Shown here: positions 45,554-56,420 of the stretch, one piece after another | How positions within the stretch are numbered: position 1 is the stretch's first letter | Layout of the letters: every line of letters begins with the position of its first letter | DNA from: Mallotus nudiflorus | Lineage: Eukaryota; Streptophyta; Magnoliopsida; Malpighiales; Euphorbiaceae | DNA: 64,000 nucleotides | Reading direction: 5' to 3' | Assembly: GCA_947683625.1 (NCBI GenBank) | Contig: CANTUR010000623.1 | Location: 819,001-883,000 of the forward strand | Made by a program: the position numbers and the translations under genes | Notes under the pieces: generated by a model | The model's database searches: none | Seen by the model: the letters and a program-made list of their open reading frames with translations, nothing else | Told to the model about the DNA's origin: nothing

Positions 45554-45571
45554 TGGTGACTCCATTGAGGA
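45554..45571 (+). other. Primer-site-like sequence of the Tat/Ogre-like element
   Basis: TGGTGACTCCATTGAGGA, preceded by CG, resembles the TGGCGACTCC-type primer site of Tat/Ogre elements with one central change. It lies where a leader would begin. Confidence 0.6.
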
Positions 45572-47190
45572 TTCTAATTAGAGAGATCAATTTGAAAATG
45601 GCTATTTTTCATTACATAATACTTAATCATATAGACCCCTTTAGAACTACATTTTGCATAACACATCACACATGCACCATTGGTCCCTATCAGCTGACAA
45701 CAATGAAGAGTGATCCACTATGATTCCACTTGAGTCATAGGGTGACTGATTTAGATTTGTCACCTTTAGCCTTGACTCACTTATGAGTTATAAAAAAATG
45801 CTAAACTCATTGACTGGAGTTTGTAACCCTAGTCATAGGGTGGCATTGTCGCTAAAGGAGCCCTTAGTCTTATGCCCTTGACTTAGCTAATATAGATAAA
45901 CCATTAGAAACTTCCACTAAGGTCCTACTAAGCTTTGCATGCTAAACCTATCTTGATGCTATTCATTTGACCTAATGTTCGTAAATGCTTGGACACCTCT
46001 AGTTTCTATCATCGATTAACATCATGATAACAGTTCTTGCAAATTGCTCACACATAGTTTAATATGATCCTTGTTTACCCTATGCAAGCCTGATGTATAA
46101 GGAATGATAAGAACTATATAACTCAGTCTAAATAACAAGTAATAACTGGTGGATAGTGGCATCATTTAAAGGTAGAACCTATGAAGTGTTGTCTATTTAT
46201 CCTTGTCAAATCAAGTGAACGGATTAGATAGTTGACTAAATTATGGACATTCATATTGAAAGAATCAAATTGTAAACTATCAAAAAAAATACTTTCATGT
46301 CTCTTGGTAAATATATTAAATATTAATGAGGGGACATGAACTTGGACTACTTTTATTGACTATAGCCCTTATGCACGCAAGTGTGTATGGATTGTAGACA
46401 CCATTTTTGACTCGATGATAGGTCCCCACATTGACTTTCTATGATTACCTTAAGTACATTTGAGTATCGTTCCTCAGCTTACCTTTTGAATTTGATAAGC
46501 ATAAATTGAAACATCCTAGTCTAAGAGCGGAACCATAGTCCCTTGATGACTATTGGGTTAAAACCCACCTAAGAAAGTGACTAAATAACCATGTAAAGTA
46601 ATAAGGTTAGAAGCAAGACCTTGCTAATGATTAGTTTGTTCCATATGTAGGAAATCCTAAGCAGTTTAAACTCTTTTCAAATCATGTATACATAATATGC
46701 CTACAGATAACATATATTAACCACGTTCTTTTGTAGCCATTTTGCATTCATTCATAATAAGGCTATGCATGAGCACACCATGCATACATGCTCACCTTAC
46801 TCTTTTATTAGCACACAACATGCATACATAGTTTATCTTGTGTTTATTCTATTCCACTAATGTGCAAAGATACATCCTTCAACCAACACTTTATTTTGAT
46901 CCCAACATAAGTGACCAAGAAGATGTCTCCTGCTAATAATTTGAAGATAGACTAAGAAAGGGAATTTAGAAATTTCTTACTAATGGCACTATAGTTGTGA
47001 TCCTTTAAGCCCAAATCAAAGCCACTAACACTTAAGCTAGAAACACCTAAGAGGGGGAATATATCATTGTCATGCATAATGAAGCCTATGCATCCATTAA
47101 TCCAAAAGTTGACAAAGGAAAGGGTATTCTCTGTACTCCTATGCAAGTTGATGATGATGATGAATACTATTAGGCTTTCAGGGAAGCATA
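45572..47190 (+). other. Leader region of the Tat/Ogre-like element
   Basis: About 1.6 kb with no convincing frame. ATGCATACATGC/TGCATACATAG-type words recur near 46770-46830. I see nothing functional in it. Confidence 0.45.
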
Positions 47191-47199
47191 ACAACCACT

Positions 47200-47845
47200 A
47201 GCAGCTAAGATTGTTGATCTAACCAAGCCTAAAATGACAAGGGAGGTCAAACTGTTAGTCAACATAACGGCTCAGCTAGAATTTACTTTCAAAGACAAGG
47301 GATCTCAGGGATTTAAAAGTTTTAATGATCTAGCTTTGTTCATAGATGAACCACTTTATTATGACTTTAAATTGCCAATTTGATGGTATTGGGGATCCGA
47401 GGGTTCATTTGATGCAATATGCCACCTTTACAGTTGTAATAAAGCTTAGAGAATTGCAGATTGCCTAGTTCTTTTTTACATCACTAGAAGAGAGACCAAG
47501 AGCCTAGTTCTTTGAACTAGAAGATAAGATTAAGAGTGATTGGTTGCTAATGACTTAAAATTTTATCAAGCAGTATAAATATAACACTCAGCTAGGCATA
47601 ACTTGTAGAGATCTTGAAACTACTAAATAAAAGCCCGATGAATCCTTCTTTGATTATATTGTAAGCTAGTGATGCAAAGCATTCAAAATGAGGAACCATT
47701 CCCCTAAAGATGAATAGATAGAGTTAGTAATCAAAGGTGCACTATGTCATCTTCGAAGACAAATGCTCTTTGCTCACTACCCTGACTTATGAGCTCTATA
47801 CCAAGCTAGAATCATAATAGAAGATGAAGAATCCTAACAGCCCCC
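47200..47845 (+). pseudogene. gag of the Tat/Ogre-like element
   Basis: Words of the gypsy gag domain: FDGIGDPRVHLMQYATF (47379), LREL, a stop, FFFTSLEERPRA, a stop, IKQYKYNTQLGITCRDLETT (about 47564-47625), KPDESFFDYIV, RRQMLFAHYPDL (about 47755). The order matches the retrotransposon gag family used by Tat and other plant gypsy elements. Several in-frame stops. The upstream part (47200-47370) reads DLTKPKMTREVKLLVNITAQ, a spacer. Confidence 0.78.
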
Positions 47846-48889
47846 GAACACCTTCCATAGAAACACTTAAACCAACACCTAAAGCCAAAACACATTTACT
47901 CACACTACTGAAATAAACCAAATCTAGCCACTTGTCAGCACCATCAATAAGCCACCTAAAAAATTCTCAAACTTCACCCTTCCACTATCCAAAATATTTC
48001 AAAGACTTCAACAAAAAAACCTCCTATAATCCCGTGAGCTAAAATTATTACCGAACCCATTACCCCCTTAAATTAACCTTACATTTATGTCACTTCCATT
48101 AAATGCTTAGCTACACTAACGACACCTATAGAAGCCTCAAACATGAAATTCAAGATCTCATTGACTTTGAAAAAGTAATGACCCCGAGAAAACACCAAAT
48201 GTGAAAACCAACCCACTACCACTTTTGAGTACATCTATATTCCCTGAGCATTCACTTCCCACTTAATGATGGAAAGGAGGGCAAAAGACATAGCCTTCCT
48301 TATGAATGGAAAGTGATCAACTACTCTTATTCATACAAAATAGACTCTGATGAAAGCCTTAAACTAAGCAAGCTAAACTTGAAGTGTGGGACCTACTGGG
48401 TCACCCATTTGGAAAATTTAAATACATAGTTAAGTACACCGCAACACCATTTGCTCATGTCTGCAAAGAAGACATCGTACCCTTAGGTTACAGAGAGGAA
48501 TTTGATGAAGAAGAAAGGATAGTAAGAGTTACTCAGACTCAAGGTCTATAAGTCATGGGGATTGATATATTGTATGATTCAAATGAAGAAGCTAAGAAGA
48601 ATGAAAAGATTCAAAAATAAAAGGATACAGAGATCATTGTTTAGAATAAAAGAAATAATGCAGTAGCAACTAATAAAGAGACAATGAAGCCAAGTAATAA
48701 ACAATTGGCAGTTGAGAAGGTACCACCTTCAGTCAACCATGTAACTTATAGTGGGAGAGTTTACCAGCCTCTAGAGAAGGAGAAAGAGTTACCTAGGGGA
48801 AAAGAAGTGTTAAGTGATACAGTTCTAGCTAGAGAGGAAGATGATATAGTCCTCAAATAGCTCAAGAAGACTTAGGCACAAGCCAACAC
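47846..48889 (+). other. Gag-protease spacer of the Tat/Ogre-like element
   Basis: Eroded coding DNA: a Pro/Thr-rich stretch (47850-48100), then a part translating to KYTATPFAHVCKEDIVPLGY and EEFDEEERIVRVTQTQGL (48435-48550), and NHVTYSGRVYQPLEKEKELP (48736-48795). The last words are the usual text before the protease in this group. Stops and frame changes are many. Confidence 0.6.
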
Positions 48890-49477
48890 ATGGGACTTAC
48901 TCATGGCCTATAAAAAGCATAAGAATGCACTAGTTAGAGCACTTGATGATGCAAAAATAGCCATTAATGCCTCACCTTGTGAGATGATAGCTTCTTTGAT
49001 GAAAGCTCCTTTTAATGCTATCACCTTCTTAGATGAAGACTTGCCCTCTGAAGGAAGGGTTCATAATCGCCTTTTATTTATGCAAGTAATTGTTAAGTCT
49101 AAGAAGACCTCATATATTATGGTGGATGATGGGTCTATCATCAATGTTTAACCCTTGAGGTAGCTGCACAAATTTAGGATGAATATTGAAGATTTAAAGA
49201 AATCCAATGTATTATCTGAGCTTATGATGACTTTAAAAAGACTGTCATTAAAACCTTCAAAATAGTAGTCACTATGGGAGATATTGAATCAGTAGTAGAA
49301 TTCATTATCCTGAACATACCCCTAACCTTTGCTTTATTATTGGGAAGACCATAGTTCCACCCACTAAGGGGCATACCTTCAACAGTACATCAGAAGATCA
49401 AGTTTTCACTTAATAATAATATTATTACTATTTTAGTTGAAATTAACAATGTCATCGCTTCCTTAAATGTTGTGCCA
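48890..49477 (+). pseudogene. aspartic protease of the Tat/Ogre-like element
   Basis: An 82-codon open stretch (48903-49148) gives MAYKKHKNALVRALDDAKIA, then LDEDLPSEGRVHNRLLFMQV, KKTSYIMVDDGSIINV, where DDG is the protease active site (usual IDNGSSLNV). A TAA follows. Further on, IESVVEFIILNIPLTFALLL, GRPFHPLRGIPSTVHQKIKF-like words (about 49280-49410) are the second half of the domain. The active-site Asp-Asp-Gly is a tolerated variant, but the stop makes it dead. It ends where LTR E was inserted. Confidence 0.83.
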
Positions 49478-49899
49478 TGTAATATCCCGTGTTTTTAAAT
49501 ATTTTTACACTGTACCGGGATATGCAGTGTTAATAATTTCTGTATTTTATATGATATTTTTACGAGTTGTTATGTATTTTAAACCTATTTTAATTACTGT
49601 GTTTTATTTATAGTACTTTACGTAAAATTTTCCCGGGACTTGCATTTTCGGGGAAATTTTCACGTAAATATTTTAGTATTAATTATTTTAAATATATTTT
49701 CGGACTTGCATGAACTCATGCGTATTTTTAAATTATTAAATAAAGCCTGTGTGTGAATATTTATTTAATTAGGGTTTAATATATATAACCCTAATATTTT
49801 ATTATTTATTTATTTATTTATATTTAATTATTTTATTTATTATTAAATTATTAAAATTTAATTTTTATTATTATTTTATTAATATTTAATTATTTTGTT

Positions 49900-49997
49900 T
49901 TATTTTCTTTTTCTTTTTCTTTTTCTTTTTTCTTTTTTTCTTTTTTTTCTTTTTTCTTTCTTTTTTTTTTCTTTCCTTTTTCTTTCTTTTTCTTTTT
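49900..49997 (+). repeat. (CTTTTT)n pyrimidine microsatellite inside LTR E
   Basis: About a dozen imperfect CTTTTT units and longer T runs lead straight into the GC-rich island at 50010. CT-rich leaders just before coding exons are common in plants; see the findings. Confidence 0.9.
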
Positions 49998-50009
49998 CTT
50001 CTTCTCCTT

Positions 50010-50270
50010 CTTCCTTCTCCCGCGCCCGACGACCACCACCCATCCCTCACCGTCTGCAACTCCGGCCACCTACTGTCGGTGTGCCTCTCGGCTTGCCACC
50101 GTCGTTCCCAGCCGTCCCCCGCCGCCAGCAGCTCCCTTCCCCGGCATCGGCAGCTTCATTTTTCCTCTTTTGGCCAAAAGTTGATCCATCGTCGTTTCTC
50201 CCTCCTCCGGCCACCGTTTTCGACACCGCCAATCTCTTTCTTCTCCTTGAGGTCCGGTGAGTGTGATTCT
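50010..50270 (+). other. GC-rich, exon-like island inside LTR E
   Basis: In a very AT-rich LTR, 50010-50250 is rich in CCG/CCACC words and open on both strands over 60-120 codons, with no conserved protein motif. It ends TCCTTGAGGTCCGGTGAGTG at about 50247, a good splice donor (GGTGAGTG). Possible acceptors are TCTTTGCAG (about 51165-51173) and TTTTACAG (51210-51217). It may be a leader exon or a captured gene end. I cannot identify a product. Confidence 0.4.
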
Positions 50271-52737
50271 AGCTTTGGTTTGAGCTAAAATGGTTTAGAT
50301 TTGCTGAGGTTTCGAATTTTCAATTTCGGCCTATTAGGGTTTTTGATTTTTTTGAGCTTTGAATTGGATGATTCATGAAAACTTCCTTCACAAATGTTGT
50401 TCCTAGTAGCTAAATCTACATATATGAATTTTTGTGGAATTTTTGGAGATTTTTTGGATTTTTGGGTATTTTTAAATATTTTAATATTATTTTCTAATTT
50501 TCGGAAATTAATTATTTAAATTATGAAATTGGAGTTTATGGTTGAATTGGGTGTTGAAATGAATTATAGGAATTTATTTGGAATTTTTATGAATTTCTAA
50601 GTATTTATTTTGAATTATTGAAGTTTATGTGATTTTGAGAAATTAGGGTTAATTGTGTTTTAAATGGAAATTAATTGGTTGATTGAGTTTAATTATTGAT
50701 ATTATTGATAAATATGTTGAGAAAATTAATTTTGGATAATTTTATGATTTTTGGTGAATTTTTGAAGTAATTTAAGTATATTTATATATATAGGGGTATT
50801 TTGGTAATTTTACCCTAAATTGGCTAAAAATGTAATTTAATTGGTTTTAATAGTTATTTAAGGTATAAAAATGATTTCTATAAATTATTTAGTATTTTTA
50901 ACTAATTAAAACTATTTTTCGTGAATTATTTTCAATTATATATATAATATACGGTTTTTCAAATAAAATAAGTTTTAATCGGTTTTTACAGTGTTTTAAG
51001 GTTAATTATGTAATTTCCACGTATAAAATGTATTTCTAGGTTTTAGGATATTTTTGGTATATCTGGAATTATTCTGTGTTTGTGGATCCCGGTCGGTGGA
51101 CTGTAGTTTGGAGTCCGACCGTGGGATTTTGATTATGCCTTGTGTAGTTTTTCGAAGTGTGTTTCTTTGCAGGGTCGGCTCTACTCTTTTGAGTAGAGAG
51201 ATGTCCGTTTTACAGGGGAGGTTCTGCCGGATTTTCGATAGAATTCTCGTAAAACGTGATGTCCAGTCGAACCCTAATTCTGTTTCCGTATTTTAATACT
51301 CTAGATTGAATTCTAGGATTTCTGTTAGGTTTATTCTAATGTCAGTTATTTATTGCTTGTTTAGTTGCGCCGAGACCGAGGGCTAGTGGACCAGGCCCAT
51401 CGGACCTGTCTCATGGAGCGCACTAGGTGAGTTACTATACTATATATATATACTTAGGATGCATGATTTAGAAAATGCATGTTTTATGTTGATTAAATAT
51501 GCATAAATAATTTGATTATTTCTTAAGTTTACGTTAAGTATATTTTTGGTTTATTTTTGGTATATAATAAATTATATACGTGTTTTGTAAATAAAATATA
51601 CTTAAAATGTTTTTGAATATATTTCCAGCTTAATTTATAATTTGATTGAATGCATTTGATATATATATACTCGAAATATACTTGGTTTACTTTTGGTATA
51701 TTTCTGGTATATATATATATATATATATATGGTTTATATTGCTATTTCATTTAAATTCATGCATCATCTATTGTGAATGAATGATTTATATTATTAATGA
51801 AGGATATCAATAGAACGTGCTACCTAGTGGGCAGCACTAGGACCGAGTACGTACCGGTACGCCTATAGCTTTAGACTATAATACTAACTTATTTGTGGAT
51901 ATTGATTTGATTATGATTATCGATATGTGAGATGTGGTTTGGGTGTGATTGCTGGAGCTCGGTTGACCAAGTGTCTCGGGGCTAATCACACTGGCAGTCA
52001 GACTGCTGGAAAGTGTCTCGAGGCCAGTCTACTGTCCAAATGGAATAAGTGGATATATTTGGAATAAGCGAGCCTGTATGGCTAGAGTGTTGTCTAACAC
52101 TATTTCCGAGGTTGCGATATTCTAGGGTTCTATTTGATCCTTCATAAAAGATGTTTTTCAGATAAAATACATAAAAATGATTTTATTGCATCTGTGTGCA
52201 ATTGCCTGTATATATACATATTATATATACTGTTGACTGTATGCATTATCACTTAGTGTGTATGTATATATATTATAGTAATTCACTCAGTGAGGTTTGA
52301 CTCCCCTCCGTTGACTATTTTTCAGGAGAGTCAACTTCCTCATACCTTAGTAGTAGGTCGATACGCCGGATTTCTTCCGCCCCGGCTTCTTTATGTAAAT
52401 TATCTACTTGAGTCTTATTTATTTTATCTAGAAACTGCAGTAGTTGTGAATTAAAGTATTGGATTTCTTGTATTTTATTTAAAGAGACGTATTATATTGA
52501 ACTGGATTTGTATTAAAGAGATTATATATATGTGATGAGATGAGATTTCGATTTAAATCCAATTAATGTGAATAATATTATGATATTATGATTTTTATTT
52601 TTCGCTGCATATTATATTGTTACTGTTATTATGGCATGATTTATTTTATTTTTTAGGCTTGCTACGGGTTCCGGATTCGAAAGAATTCCCGTTCCCTAGC
52701 GCCGGTCATGGCCCCTGTTTTGGGTCGTGACATGCCA

Positions 52738-53689
52738 CCAGGCTTTCAGATCTTTATAATTCATTAAGACTGGATTGACCTAAAGGTCACAACTACGATG
52801 AAGAAAATGCATTACTTACTCAAAACTGAACTGGGTGAAAGATACATTAGGGTCACTAAATTCCCTAATTTTCATAGACAAACAAGCAAGCATGGCTTGG
52901 GTTATAATCTTAAGGACATTAGGGCTGAGAAGTCCATCTCTTTTATTGCTAAAGGCTTAGTTAAAGCCTATCGAGGATAAATAGAAAAATAAGAGAAAGA
53001 TGGGTTTGAGAAATCTAGGTTTGAGATCTTAAATGATGTTGTTAGCTATACTAAAAGAAAGCACTATCCATTACCAGGTGTAATTACTGAAGCTGACATT
53101 GATGAACTGATGAGAAATCTATATTAAAATCCAAGACTAAGACTCCTAGTTGTGCTGAGATTATTGTCATCCTTGAGTCGAGCATCAATGACATTCTATT
53201 TAAACACATTGATGTCGATAGTGATATCTATACTTTTTCTTTATTTGAAACTAATGATGTAATGAACCCAAAAGTTAATGCAATGAAATCATATTTTTCT
53301 TACTTATTTGATGTTTTTTCTTATAGTAGTGTGCATGATCAAAACATGAGCATATTTGACATTCATTCCATTTGCACTGAACCATTTAACATACGCATAG
53401 AAAATAAACCACACATTTTGCATGTTTCAAAAGATGTTACCCCAAGAAGAGAAGAGAAATTAATAAAATATTAATAAAATATTCAAAAGTAATTGCTTGG
53501 ATATATAAAGATATGTCCAACATCGACAGAGACATTGCTTAACACTTCATACCTATCAAAGAAAGGTAGAAGCCAGTGAAATAGAAACTGAGAAGACCAA
53601 GATCAGAGTAGGCCCAAATAGATAAAGAAGATAGAAAAGAAGGTTACATCAAAGTTCTTAGAGCTAGTAGACTATCCAGAGTAATTAAA
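52738..53689 (+). pseudogene. Protease-RT linker of the Tat/Ogre-like element
   Basis: The first word after the TGCCA duplication continues the protease text (PPGFQI). Then KTELGERYIRVTKFPNFHRQ and GLGYNLKDIRA (52821-52930), which resembles the glycine-patch-like piece in Tat elements. Another open stretch (53262-53474) and VIAWIYKDMSNIDRDIA (53489-53540) correspond to the text before RT. Stops are frequent. Confidence 0.7.
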
Positions 53690-54357
53690 AAATGTTTTGC
53701 TAATGCAAAAGAAAAATGAAAGGGTCAGAATCTACGTTGACTGTAGGGATCTGAACAAAGAATGTTCGAAAGATGACTTCCCCTTGCCATATATAGATGT
53801 GTTAATTGATAATATAGCCACTTGCACTATGTATTCCTTTATGGATGGGTTCTTCAGGTACAATCAGATTCTAATGGCAATCATTAAAAAAGCGAAGACA
53901 ACTTTCGTAATATAATAGGGTACTTAATACTATAGGGTAATGCCTAGTTTGAAAATGCATGCGCAACTTACTAAAGAATGGTAACAACTATGTTCTATAA
54001 CATGATACTAAAGAAGTGGAAGTGTACATAGATAACATGATGGTAAAATTAGAAACTAGAGAAGGTCACCCAGTCACGCTCAAGAAATTCCTAAGAAGGG
54101 TTGAAAAGTACATTCTCAAACTTAATCTAAAGAAATGTGTATTTGGGGTCACCCCAGACAAGATGCTAGGGTACATTTTCAATCAAAATGGAATCGAAAT
54201 GGATCTAGACAAAGCAAAATTAATCCATGAAATGCCAGTGCTAAGAACAGAGAAAGAGATTAAAGGGTTTCTAGGGAAGCTACAATTCATCAATAGATTC
54301 ATTGCCAAATTAATAGTAGTATATGAACTAATTTTTAAGCTACTTAGAAAAGATTAG
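53690..54357 (+). pseudogene. reverse transcriptase of the Tat/Ogre-like element
   Basis: First block (53697-53915): ERVRIYVDCRDLNKECSKDD, FPLPYIDVLIDN, YSFMDGFFRYNQI and KAKTTFVI, then a stop. The palm centre is broken between 53916 and 54015. Second block (54016-54357): MEVYIDNMMVKL, where YVDD has become YIDN (54025-54036), so the last catalytic Asp is lost, then LKKCVFGVTPDKMLGYIFNQ, NGIEMDLDKAKLIHEMP and GFLGKLQFINRFIAKL. Identifiable as Tat-type by these words. Not active. Confidence 0.88.
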
Positions 54358-54822
54358 CCCAATCAGATGGAATGAACAGTGTCAGTTAGCTTTTGACAAA
54401 ATCAAAGACTGGTTACTAGTCCTGAAGCCTCCAAAGTCAAGTATGCCACTTACTCTGTATCTAGCCATTAAAGGGAATGCAATTAGAGTAATGTTAGCTT
54501 AAGAGGGAGATGCCAAAACTGAATATGTAGTCTACTACTTAAGTAAGAAAATGCTGCCATATGAAACAGATATGCCTAGCAATGGTATGGGCAACCAAGA
54601 AGCTCAGACACTACTTTTAATCCTATAAGATTCAGGCTATACCTAAGATGGATCTAATGAAGTATCTCTTTCAAGCCTCACCTTTAGTGGGAAAACTTGC
54701 CAAATGGCTCATTCTGTTAACAGAGTTTAATGTATAATACCTGACTTAGCTCAACCATCAAGGTACAGGGATGACATATGTACTTTGATAGAGCAGTTTA
54801 TCAACTCGGTGCAAGAGTTGGA
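54358..54822 (+). pseudogene. RNase H of the Tat/Ogre-like element, first part
   Basis: NEQCQLAFDKIKDWLLVLKP (54374-54435), MPLTLYLAIKGNAIRVMLA, a stop, and TEYVVYYLSKKMLPYETDM follow the gypsy RT-RNase H linker. Then frame changes (KTCQMAHSVNRV) and RAVYQLGARVG up to the TTGGA duplication. The reading continues at 56279 after solo LTR F. Confidence 0.8.
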
Positions 54823-56278
54823 TGTTAGTGATATGCACTAGGTCAATCATTTGTGATTATGTATTGACTTTCTTATTTTGTTAATAAAGAGGTATTATAT
54901 TATCATTTGATTTTATGATAATTACATGAATGGTTAATTCTTACTAAGGCCATCAAGTATGTGACTTGATAGTAAAACCCTTAGATTAAAATAAGAGTTC
55001 TATTCTAATTATCCCTAGCCATTTATTCATTATATGAATATTAAAATATTAAGGCTAGTATGATGTTGATTGATGGTTATGTTTTACTAATCATAAATAT
55101 GAGATATTAAGTTAACTCATAAGTACATGATGAGAGATCATGTACTGGATTGACCCATAATGAGAATGCTACATAGATTATTGTCATAAGTATTTCTTAT
55201 CACAGTAATTTTATTTCGATCCTTTGACCTTGAAATCATCATGGATTTCTACATAGCTATTTTATGTTTTGACACATTCTAACATTGTCTTTAACCGGAC
55301 GATTAAAAGGATGTTGTTGGATATAAAATTAGTTATGTGAGGAATGTGAGTGATTTAGAAGGAATTTATCCCTCATTAATATGAGAAAGATATCTAAAGG
55401 CCCCTTGATGAGATAGACTGAAGGAAAATGCATGGCCATGCTGAATTGAATTGATAAAGAGTTATCATTTTCAGTCTACTTGGAATCAAGTCATAATATT
55501 GAACTATATAAGGATGACATTCTATGCCTTATGTTCAATTAAGATATCATGTGATAAAGGGACAATAAAATTCACTGTAATTAGGTTATGTCGGATTATT
55601 GACTTCACATGACTTGGGTAGTCATAATGTCTTGCTAGAGGCCACTTATGACTTGTAGGCCTAAATAGAGATTTAGGCCCACTACCAATGTTATGTGAAC
55701 CTACAGGGTCACAAACTTAGAACAAGCCCAAAATAAACTATGAAATAAATAATTAAAGTGTTTTATTTATTTATTTATTTATTTGTTTATTTATTTAAGA
55801 TAAATGTTATTTTAAATAAATAAATAAATAAGATATTATTTTTGATTTATTTTTAAACAAAATCAGAATATAATAAATGGAAAATTACCAAAAGGTCATT
55901 GGTAAGTGAAACCCTAATTTGGAGTCTATAAATATGTTATATTCTCTAGGGTTTCACACATTTATTTTTTCTGCCTCCAAATTCATCTTCTTTCCTCTTA
56001 GAAAACAAAGACAAAGTTTTTCCTTTTGTTCTTGATTTGTGAGACAGTCAAGGAGGTTACTAGCACACACACTCAAATTCGTTTTGTGAAGGGTTGTTCG
56101 TTAAGGTGTCACCAGTGTGAACCTCCTCTTATCCTTCCAGAGAATCTTGCCTCTTCTACATTTTGGTAAGATTTTAAAACCCTAGATATAATTAAATAGT
56201 TGAATTACATGGATCCAGGCTTAGAAACGTGATAAAATTTTTAATTTTTTCGCTGCGTTTGTATCACGAATCCCAATA
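54823..56278 (+). mobile_element. Solo LTR F (1456 bp), Ty1/copia-like
   Basis: It starts TGTTAGTGATATGCACTAGG and ends TGTATCACGAATCCCAATA (the expected final CA has become TA), flanked by the perfect duplication TTGGA (54818-54822 and 56279-56283). It interrupts the RNase H frame, and the text on either side fits without loss when one copy of the duplication is ignored. A TATA-like TATAAATATG (about 55927) is followed by a CTTCTTTCCTCTTAG leader. A hairpin-forming (TTTA)n...(TAAA)n pair is at 55757-55832. The TTTTTTCGCTGCGTTTGTATCA ending resembles copia LTRs; the family is inferred. Confidence 0.88.
55757..55832. repeat. (TTTA)n / (TAAA)n inverted pair
   Basis: ATTTATTTATTTATTTATTT followed 30 bp later by AAATAAATAAATAAATAAG. 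The two arms are complementary and would fold into a hairpin in RNA. Confidence 0.85.
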
Positions 56279-56420
56279 TTGGAGTCATACTCTTAACATC
56301 AGAGGGAGAAGTGATCCTGATTGCTAAGAAGCTAACATTTAAAGTAATGAATAATGAGGCAAAATACTAGGCATGTCCACTCAGAATGGAAGCTCTAATA
56401 GCTTTAGGGTGATAGAAGTC
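56279..56420 (+). pseudogene. RNase H of the Tat/Ogre-like element, second part
   Basis: VILLTSEGEVILIAKKLTF, KVMNNEAKY, a stop, and ACPLRMEALIALG (56284-56410) are the C-terminal RNase H words of Tat elements, where the family has VTPEGE and NNEAEYEAL. The last recognisable word is at about 56415. Confidence 0.85.

Larger units (their letters stand above)
49478..52732 (+). mobile_element. Solo LTR E (3255 bp)
   Basis: It starts TGTAATATCCCGTGTTTT and ends TTTTGGGTCGTGACA, so both ends fit TG...CA, and it is flanked by the perfect 5-bp target duplication TGCCA (49473-49477 and 52733-52737). It interrupts the protease/RT coding part of the Tat/Ogre-like element. No internal domain is present, so it is a solo LTR, formed by recombination between two LTRs. 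Noteworthy contents: a (TTTTTC)n run (49900-49997), a GC-rich island 50010-50270, an (AT)n run (51708-51730) and the palindromic GTACCGGTAC near 51850. The orientation is taken from the direction of the GC-rich island and is not certain. Confidence 0.85.
45554..56420 (+). mobile_element. Tat/Ogre-like Ty3/gypsy element carrying two solo LTRs
   Basis: Order on the + strand: primer-site-like TGGTGACTCCATTGAGGA (45554-45571), a 1.6-kb leader, gag (47200-47845), protease (48890-49477), solo LTR E, protease-RT linker, RT (53690-54357), RNase H (54358-54822 and 56279-56420) interrupted by solo LTR F. The wording of protease, RT and RNase H (NGIEMDLDKAK, GFLGKLQFINRFIAKL, KKLTFKVMNNEAKY) is that of Tat-type elements. 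Integrase and 3' LTR were not found. Sequence homologous to the LTR D end (45290-45480) lies just upstream, so its 5' LTR was probably of the D family. Confidence 0.82.

Noticed and set aside
48903..49148. A small independent host gene with the LPSEGR word
   Set aside because: The order of words and neighbours places it as the protease of the Tat/Ogre-like element.
49895..50260. 121-codon open frame rich in Phe, Leu and Ser, then Pro
   Set aside because: The first half is the CTTTTT repeat. The second half is a GC-rich island open on both strands with no conserved motif, so it is not called as a protein. The island itself is reported as a finding.
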